Positions 17,549-21,892 of a stretch of DNA of 21,892 bases are shown one piece after another (position 1 is the first letter of the stretch; the number at the start of each line of letters is the position of its first letter). The stretch spans positions 1 to 21,892 of the forward strand of contig JASHVB010000321.1 in the NCBI GenBank assembly GCA_030039695.1, written 5' to 3'. The position numbers and the translations under genes were made by a program. This stretch comes from Acetobacteraceae bacterium. GTDB taxonomy: Bacteria; Pseudomonadota; Alphaproteobacteria; Acetobacterales; Acetobacteraceae. Below the pieces are notes generated by a model that was given only the letters and a program-made list of their open reading frames with translations, was not told the origin of the DNA and did not search any database.

Positions 17549-18802
17549 TTAGTCGCCACTGAACATCCCCTGCAGCGCGCCCGGCACCCCTAATCCGCAC
17601 GTCATAGTGGTGAGGCCGACCGTCAGACCCAGATACCGGCCGCGCAGACTCAGGCGGTGGGGTAGACAGGTCGCCGCGGGCAGGATCAAGAAAGTCGTTA
17701 CGAGAGGGAGTAAGAAAACATTGACGATCTGCGCCAGAATGTTGAGCCAGATCAGGTTCGGGCTTAACAGGACCAGCGCTGCGGCACAGACCACCCCTGC
17801 CACGTAGATAACGAAGAACCAGCGCAGCCGCCGCGGCTCGCGCTCGAGCAAGCGGCGCAAGCCGCACAGTTCGCCAATGCCCCAGGCAGGCGACAGCGAA
17901 CAGACAACCGCAGCCACCATTGAGGCGCCAAGCACGCCAACGCTGAATACCAGCGGACCGAGCGTCGGGCCAAGTAGTGGTTTTGTCGCAACGCTAATCG
18001 CGCCAACCGTCTCCAGAGCGCGGTCGGAACCCGATGGGCCGAAGCTGGTGGCGACGGCAAACAGAACCACCGCCGTCATCAGCTGGGCTATCAGAGCTCC
18101 GACCGCTGTTTCGACCCTTGAAACCTTCAGGTCGCACAGACGGAGCCCTTTATCCACCACGGCGGATTGCTGATAGAACATCATCCACGGGTTGAAGCAT
18201 GCGCCAATGATCGCAGCGGCAAGAAACAGGAACGCATGATTGGCGAAAGGGATATCCGTCATCTCGTGGATCACCCGGTGGGGGTCGGGACGAGCCGTCA
18301 CTGCCACCGCAATGAAGGCAAATTGAAACAAGCCGATCCAGAGGGTCAAAAATTCTATACGACGGTAGGTGCCGGTCGCTACAATTGCCAACAGTATGGC
18401 GCCCGCCAGTGGCATGCCAATCGTGCGCGATACTCCGTAGAGCTCGCCGACGCCTGCCACACCCGTGAACTCCGTGACCAGCGGGGCAAGCACTGCCATA
18501 ACCAATCCGACCGCTGCGATTACACTCCAGCCGCCGCCGAATCGTTCGGCCACCAGCTCGCCAGGGCCACGACGGGTGAGAACACCAACCCGCAACGTGA
18601 GTTCCTGGATAATGTAAAGTACCGGTACGAGTCCTACGAATAGGGGGAGTAGACGAAACCCGAACGCGGCACCGGCTTTGGCAGCGGTCACAACATTGCC
18701 AACATCGGCGTCGGCCAGCATGACAAGAAGGCCGGGTCCAATCGCCGCCAACGCCACATAGGCTGCTCTGCACCCCGGGGTCGCGCGAACGATTTCGCTC
18801 AT
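17549..18802 (-). CDS. Divergent Nramp-family divalent-metal transporter
   Basis: Proton- or ion-coupled inner-membrane metal carrier, 417 residues, with about 11 hydrophobic segments of the LeuT/Nramp fold. TM1 reads GPGLLVMLADADVGNVVTAA. The canonical DPGN becomes DVGN, keeping the metal-ligand Asp33 and Asn36. The signature ends of TM2 (LYIIQELTLRVGVLTRRG) and the GELVAERFG loop are typical. In TM6 the canonical A-x-x-M-P-H motif reads GACFNPWMMFYQQS: the ligand Met becomes Asn204 and the His becomes Trp206. This places it in a divergent Nramp-related clade whose ion preference may differ from Mn/Fe. AAGGAA lies 11 bases before ATG 18802. It is the first gene of the minus-strand cassette, and 184 bases follow before the 111-residue gene. 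Confidence 0.92.
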   Translation of the reverse strand: MSEIVRATPGCRAAYVALAAIGPGLLVMLADADVGNVVTAAKAGAAFGFRLLPLFVGLVPVLYIIQELTLRVGVLTRRGPGELVAERFGGGWSVIAAVGLVMAVLAPLVTEFTGVAGVGELYGVSRTIGMPLAGAILLAIVATGTYRRIEFLTLWIGLFQFAFIAVAVTARPDPHRVIHEMTDIPFANHAFLFLAAAIIGACFNPWMMFYQQSAVVDKGLRLCDLKVSRVETAVGALIAQLMTAVVLFAVATSFGPSGSDRALETVGAISVATKPLLGPTLGPLVFSVGVLGASMVAAVVCSLSPAWGIGELCGLRRLLEREPRRLRWFFVIYVAGVVCAAALVLLSPNLIWLNILAQIVNVFLLPLVTTFLILPAATCLPHRLSLRGRYLGLTVGLTTMTCGLGVPGALQGMFSGD

Positions 18803-19143
18803 TCAGCGCGTTGTTCCTTCTCTCCTCGAGCAAACTGCCTCAACAACGTCTGCCTTATACTTCCAGCGTCGTTCCCCAGCAGAATTGCGCGCTGGTTGAC
18901 ATTTAGCGAGGTTTTCCGGAATAGAATGGGTTGTCGCGGCGGCTGTCCAATGTCAGTTTGATGACGTACGGCCTTTAGCGGCTGGAAAACATTCGGCCGT
19001 GGCTGTGGGCACGATAGCGTGTCATGCACCGGTCGCGATAATGCGGTACCGCCAAATGCGATGTTCGATCCGAACTTCCGCTCCAGTCGGCGCACTGTAG
19101 ACTGGCCACGGGCAACGCGGCCGAAATAGTTCATGAAGCGCGC
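18803..19143. other. Promoter-bearing intergenic region upstream of the metal cassette
   Basis: About 340 bases between the Nramp start (minus) and the truncated hydrolase remnant (plus). No gene is recognisable; the open minus-strand frame through here has no family resemblance. The region is somewhat AT-richer than average around 18840-18930. It must contain the promoter of the cassette, but I could not identify a sigma-70 pair with correct spacing on the minus strand, nor an obvious metal-regulator operator. Confidence 0.35.
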
Positions 19144-19692
19144 TTCGGGGGCGGGCGGCCCAGCACGCCGGGGACAGGGACCGCCGCGGCGGCCGCACGG
19201 ATCATGCTCGACGGAAGCGTCGGCATCGACCTGGTTGAATCGACGGGTCTCGGCACGCTCTATAACAGGAACCGCCTCTGGCAGTCCGGTGCGGGCAAGA
19301 CCAACCAGGACCTCGCCTACTTCGTGGCACGTGATATGGAGTTGGTGGTGCTGGCTGACTCCCCAATCGGCAATCACGGCAAATTCGTCCGCGACGTCAT
19401 CACCAATATCTACCTCGACAGAATCGCAGCGGAAATTCCTGTCGGCGGATGGATCGCTCGCGATGGCTTGGCTGCAGAGGAGTACCAGGAGGCGTTCGAC
19501 GACGATGTCCGCAACCTCGGCATGGAGTTAATGGACGTCAGCGGTTGCGGCAGCAGAACGCACCTTCCTGCGGCCCTGTGGGTGAAGACTGCATCCCCGC
19601 GCGCCCGGCAGTCTCGTCACAGTCTGACCGCGGCGGACTATCAGGCCAGCCTGAACCAGCATATTGCTGATGGCTACTACCCAGTCTTGTAA
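19144..19692 (+). pseudogene. Truncated serine-hydrolase/beta-lactamase-like protein with C-terminal bacterial tandem repeat (BTRD1-like) units
   Basis: The frame open across 19144-19692 (first ATG 19204) encodes the end of a penicillin-binding/beta-lactamase-like hydrolase domain. The traces are GLGTLYNRNRLWQSGAG and LAYFVARDMELVVLADSPIG, followed by DVITNIYLDRI. After it come two repeat-like units: GLAAEEYQEAFDDDVRNLG with LMDVSGCGSRTHLPAALW, then SLTAADYQASLNQHIADGYY with a final PVL. This LTaadYQ...GYyPv pattern is typical of BTRD1 repeats. The catalytic N-terminal part with the S-x-x-K motif is missing upstream, and the second repeat stops early at TAA 19690-19692. It is therefore a remnant cut at both ends. 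Its 3' end overlaps the annotated start region of the sugar permease. Confidence 0.65.
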
Positions 19693-20647
19693 ATCGCACA
19701 CCGTGCCACCGGCTTGCCCCTTACCCGGCGAGCTACGCTCGCCGACCTCCCGCGCTCCGCAGCGGAGGCTTGGACGTTCCTGGCGCGACGCCAGCGACGC
19801 AGCACTTGCCCGCGTCCTCCTCGCCCCGGCCTTCCTCCTCCTCGCAGTCATTATCGTCTATCCAGTCTGCCGTCTTCTCTGGCTGAGCTTGCTCGATCTC
19901 GACCTGACCGCCGGCATCCCGCCCCGCTTCATCGGCTTCGATAACTACCTTTCCCTCGCCACCGACCCGGAATTCTGGACCTCGCTGGCCAACACGCTGC
20001 TGATCACCCTCATCACCGTGCCCGCCGCCCTGTTGGCGGGGCTCGCCCTCGCACTGATCGCTGACCTTCCTTTTCGTGTCCGCTGGCCGGTGCGCCTCGC
20101 GCTGCTGGTGCCGTGGGCGCTCCCGCTCGCCTTCGTCGGCCTGATCGGCGGCTGGTTCTTCCAGTCCGACTACGGGGTGGTGAACGACCTGCTTAGCCAT
20201 GTGATCAGCACGCGCATCATCTGGTTCAACTCCGCCTGGCTCGCGTTCTTCGCCATTTGCCTGACCATCACCTGGAAGACCTCCTCCTTCGTCGCGCTGG
20301 TGTTGCTTGCTGGTCTGCAGACCATTCCTGGCGAACTCTATGAAGCTGCCGCAGTGGACGGCGCCGGCGCGCTGCGCCGCTTCTGGCACGTCACTCTGCC
20401 GCTGCTGCGTCCATCCATCGCGGTTGCACTGATCTTCCGGATGATCAGCGCGCTGCAGACCTTCGATATTCCCGTGACAATGACGCGCGGCGGTCCTGGC
20501 ACCTCCACCGTCACGCTGGCGATGTACATCCACCAGAATACCGTCGACTTCCTCGATCTCGGCTACGGCGCGGCGCTCGCGGTGGTGTTGTTCCTGGTCA
20601 GCATGGCGGTCACGATGCTCTATCTTCGCCAGGTGCGTGCCGCATGA
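19670..20647 (+). CDS. Sugar ABC transporter permease, MalF/UgpA-type (SmoG-like)
   Basis: Inner-membrane subunit of a carbohydrate ABC importer with six hydrophobic segments beginning ARVLLAPAFLLLAVIIVYPV. Characteristic MalF/UgpA-type blocks are GFDNYLSLATDPEFWTSLAN and ALLVPWALPLAFVGLIGGWF. The EAA loop is YEAAAVDGAGALRRFWHVTL, and a DIPVTMTRGGPGTSTVTL segment follows. The start is uncertain: ATG 19670, TTG 19664 and GTG 19703 are in frame, none has a Shine-Dalgarno, and no start codon lies closer to TM1. The first about 40 residues run through three palindromes and overlap the hydrolase remnant, so the original 5' end was probably altered by insertion. The stop overlaps the next permease as ATGA. 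Adjacency to a sulfoquinovosidase suggests sulfosugar uptake. Confidence 0.88.
   Translation: MATTQSCKSHTVPPACPLPGELRSPTSRAPQRRLGRSWRDASDAALARVLLAPAFLLLAVIIVYPVCRLLWLSLLDLDLTAGIPPRFIGFDNYLSLATDPEFWTSLANTLLITLITVPAALLAGLALALIADLPFRVRWPVRLALLVPWALPLAFVGLIGGWFFQSDYGVVNDLLSHVISTRIIWFNSAWLAFFAICLTITWKTSSFVALVLLAGLQTIPGELYEAAAVDGAGALRRFWHVTLPLLRPSIAVALIFRMISALQTFDIPVTMTRGGPGTSTVTLAMYIHQNTVDFLDLGYGAALAVVLFLVSMAVTMLYLRQVRAA
19727..19793. repeat. Cluster of three short perfect palindromes inside the permease 5' end
   Basis: GGCGAGC-TAC-GCTCGCC lies at 19727-19743, CTCCGC-A-GCGGAG at 19755-19767 and TGGCG-CGA-CGCCA at 19781-19793. All are perfect inverted repeats within 67 bases, looking like intergenic REP-type DNA rather than protein-coding sequence. 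They mark the right-hand junction of the inserted block. Confidence 0.6.
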
Positions 20648-21471
20648 ACGCGCTGCCGGCGGCGACGCTGCGGCGTTTCGCCGCGCTCGCGGTGATCGTC
20701 AACGGCCTGTTTCCCGCCGTGTGGATCTTCCTCACGTCATTGAAAACCGAGGCCGAACTCAGCCAGACACCCATAACCTGGCTGCCGCACGCACCCACCA
20801 TCGCCAACTATGTCCGGGCCTTCCACGACCAGCCGCTGGCGCTCTACCTGTTCAACAGCCTGGTCGTTGCTGTCATCTCGGCAATCCTGACGTTGCTGAC
20901 CGCCACCCTCGCCGCCTACGCCCTCGCTCGGCTGCAAATTGCGCATCGCGACCTGGCACTCGCGGTGATCATCGCCGTTTCCACATTTCCGCTCGTCACC
21001 CTTCTGGTGCCACTGTTCCAGACCATGCGCGCACTCAACCTGCTGAACTCCTATACCGCGCTGGTGCTGCCCTATACCGTGCTCAGCCTGCCGATTTGCA
21101 CGCTCGTGCTGATCAGCTTCTTCCAGACCATCCCGATCGACCTCGAGAACGCTGCGATGATCGATGGCTGCAGCCGTGTCGGGGCGTTGTTCCGCGTCGT
21201 CGTGCCGCTCTCCGCACCTGGCGTATTCACCGCCGGTCTGCTTGCGTTCGTAAACTCCTGGGACGAATTCCTGCTGGCGCTGTCGTTCAACTCCGCCGCC
21301 CGGATGCGCACGCTGCCGGTCGGCATCACACTGTACCAGGGCGAGTTCACCTTCCCCTGGCCGGTGATCTCCGCGGCCTTGGTCGTTGGCATCGTACCCG
21401 TCGTGGGTCTGATCGTCGTCTTCCAGCAACGCATCATTGCCGGCCTCGCCGCCGGCGGAGTGAAGGGATGA
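20644..21471 (+). CDS. Sugar ABC transporter permease, MalG/UgpE-type (SmoH-like)
   Basis: Second inner-membrane subunit, 275 residues, the normal MalG-type length. The N-terminal TM (VIVNGLFPAVWIFLTSLKTE) is followed by TWLPHAPTIANYVRAFHDQP, the typical periplasmic block. Next come NSLVVAVISAILTLLTATLA, the EAA loop ENAAMIDGCSRVGALFRVVV, and the late FVNSWDEFLLALSF signature with YQGEFTFPWPVISAA. The ATG at 20644 overlaps the upstream permease stop (ATGA). Its own stop overlaps the GH31 start in the same way (ATGA 21468-21471), so the three genes are tightly coupled. The ATPase subunit for this importer is not in the window; a gene downstream is expected, or the PotA-like ATPase might serve, which is less likely. 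Confidence 0.93.
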   Translation: MNALPAATLRRFAALAVIVNGLFPAVWIFLTSLKTEAELSQTPITWLPHAPTIANYVRAFHDQPLALYLFNSLVVAVISAILTLLTATLAAYALARLQIAHRDLALAVIIAVSTFPLVTLLVPLFQTMRALNLLNSYTALVLPYTVLSLPICTLVLISFFQTIPIDLENAAMIDGCSRVGALFRVVVPLSAPGVFTAGLLAFVNSWDEFLLALSFNSAARMRTLPVGITLYQGEFTFPWPVISAALVVGIVPVVGLIVVFQQRIIAGLAAGGVKG

Positions 21472-21892
21472 TTGAGCTCGCTGCCATCGCGGGAGGCTTC
21501 TCCCTGTCGCTCGCCAGCCGGGTGCTGCTGCGTCACACCGGGGAATCGCCGTGCGTCTTCGCTGGGGTCGGAGAAGAGAGCATGACGATGTATCGCGGCA
21601 ATTTCGAGATCTCCGACTATCTGCTCGAACGTGCACCGTTGACCTCCGCGTCGATCGATGGCCGGGCCCTGCATTTCCGCCGCGACGATCACGGCCCGAT
21701 CCTGCTGACACTGCAACTAAGCGGAGACGCCGAGACCGCGCATCTGCATGTCCGCTACGCCGATCCGCGCCTGAACCGCTTCTGGTTCCGCGTCTGCGCG
21801 GAGCCGCGAGAGCATGTCTGGGGCTGCGGCGAGCAAATGTCGCATCTTGACCTTCGCGGGCGGCGGTTTCCGCTGTGGACCAGCGAGCCAGG
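21468..21892 (+). CDS. yihQ: Sulfoquinovosidase-like GH31 glycosidase (YihQ/SmoI-like), N-terminal part, cut by window edge
   Basis: About 141 N-terminal codons of a GH31 enzyme expected to hydrolyse sulfoquinovosyl glycerol to sulfoquinovose and glycerol. The start ATG at 21468 follows AAGGG and overlaps the permease stop. Diagnostic resemblance to E. coli YihQ is seen at MTMYRGNFEISDYLLERAPL (YihQ has a similar MFRGNFSIKD stretch). It is seen again at HVWGCGEQMSHLDLRGRRFP followed by LWTSEPG (YihQ: IYGCGEQFSYFDLRGKPFPLWTSE). These are N-terminal beta-sandwich features of this GH31 branch. The catalytic Asp residues and sulfonate-binding Arg/Trp/Tyr lie beyond the window and cannot be checked. 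With the two permeases and the separated binding protein it forms a smo-type sulfosugar locus. Confidence 0.88.
   Translation, partial: MIELAAIAGGFSLSLASRVLLRHTGESPCVFAGVGEESMTMYRGNFEISDYLLERAPLTSASIDGRALHFRRDDHGPILLTLQLSGDAETAHLHVRYADPRLNRFWFRVCAEPREHVWGCGEQMSHLDLRGRRFPLWTSEP

Noticed and set aside
18896..18927. TTGACA and TAGAAT boxes on the plus strand
   Set aside because: The spacing is 20 bases, too long for a sigma-70 promoter, and the only plus-strand gene downstream is a truncated remnant.
18799..19377. 192-codon minus-strand frame upstream of the Nramp gene
   Set aside because: No recognisable motif, and it overlaps the hydrolase remnant with family similarity on the other strand.

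Overview
The window is 21.9 kb of high-GC DNA. The short overlapping operons, ABC-transporter-rich content, monomeric NADP-isocitrate dehydrogenase and a REP-like palindromic repeat suggest an alphaproteobacterium (Rhodospirillales/Acetobacteraceae or Hyphomicrobiales type). That placement is inference; no rRNA or other phylogenetic marker is present.

Layout. (1) 1-743, minus: 5' part of a monomeric NADP-isocitrate dehydrogenase that runs off the left edge. Divergent from it, at about 929-1360 on the plus strand, lies a frameshifted relic of the unrelated homodimeric (eukaryote-like) NADP-isocitrate dehydrogenase. (2) 1502-4501, plus: a 999-residue membrane hybrid histidine kinase (TM, sensor, TM, PAS, HisKA, HATPase, REC, HPt). 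(3) 4931-7913, plus: a permease-permease-binding protein operon of the spermidine/putrescine (PotB-PotC-PotD) type. Convergent to it on the minus strand are a flavin-dependent NtaA/SnaA/DszA-type monooxygenase (8079-9392) and the matching PotA-type ATPase (9545-10669). A REP-like palindrome sits at the convergent junction. (4) 10670-11819: about 1.1 kb without a recognisable intact gene. (5) 11820-13067, plus: a sugar-type ABC binding protein. At 19670-21471 and 21468-end, plus, are two sugar-type permeases and the start of a GH31 enzyme that closely resembles sulfoquinovosidase (YihQ/SmoI). Together these look like a sulfoquinovose (plant and photosynthetic-membrane sulfosugar) uptake and cleavage locus.

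(6) The sulfosugar locus is split by about 6.6 kb of unrelated DNA (13068 to about 19700). This block holds a decayed PIN-domain (VapC-like) toxin gene, a five-gene minus-strand cassette, and a truncated serine-hydrolase/bacterial-tandem-repeat-domain gene. The cassette runs, in transcription order: divergent Nramp-family transporter, 111-residue small membrane protein, P1B-like P-type ATPase lacking the usual CPx site, 218-residue unknown protein, 70-residue small membrane protein. Strong ribosome-binding sites precede the three small genes.

The most interesting part is the cassette. It pairs an Nramp-like carrier whose metal-site methionine is replaced with a P-type ATPase that lacks transport-site cysteines, plus three small proteins I cannot assign. 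It looks like a co-transferred, undescribed ion-handling system. The two IDH genes side by side, one intact and one decayed, look like non-homologous gene replacement caught in progress.
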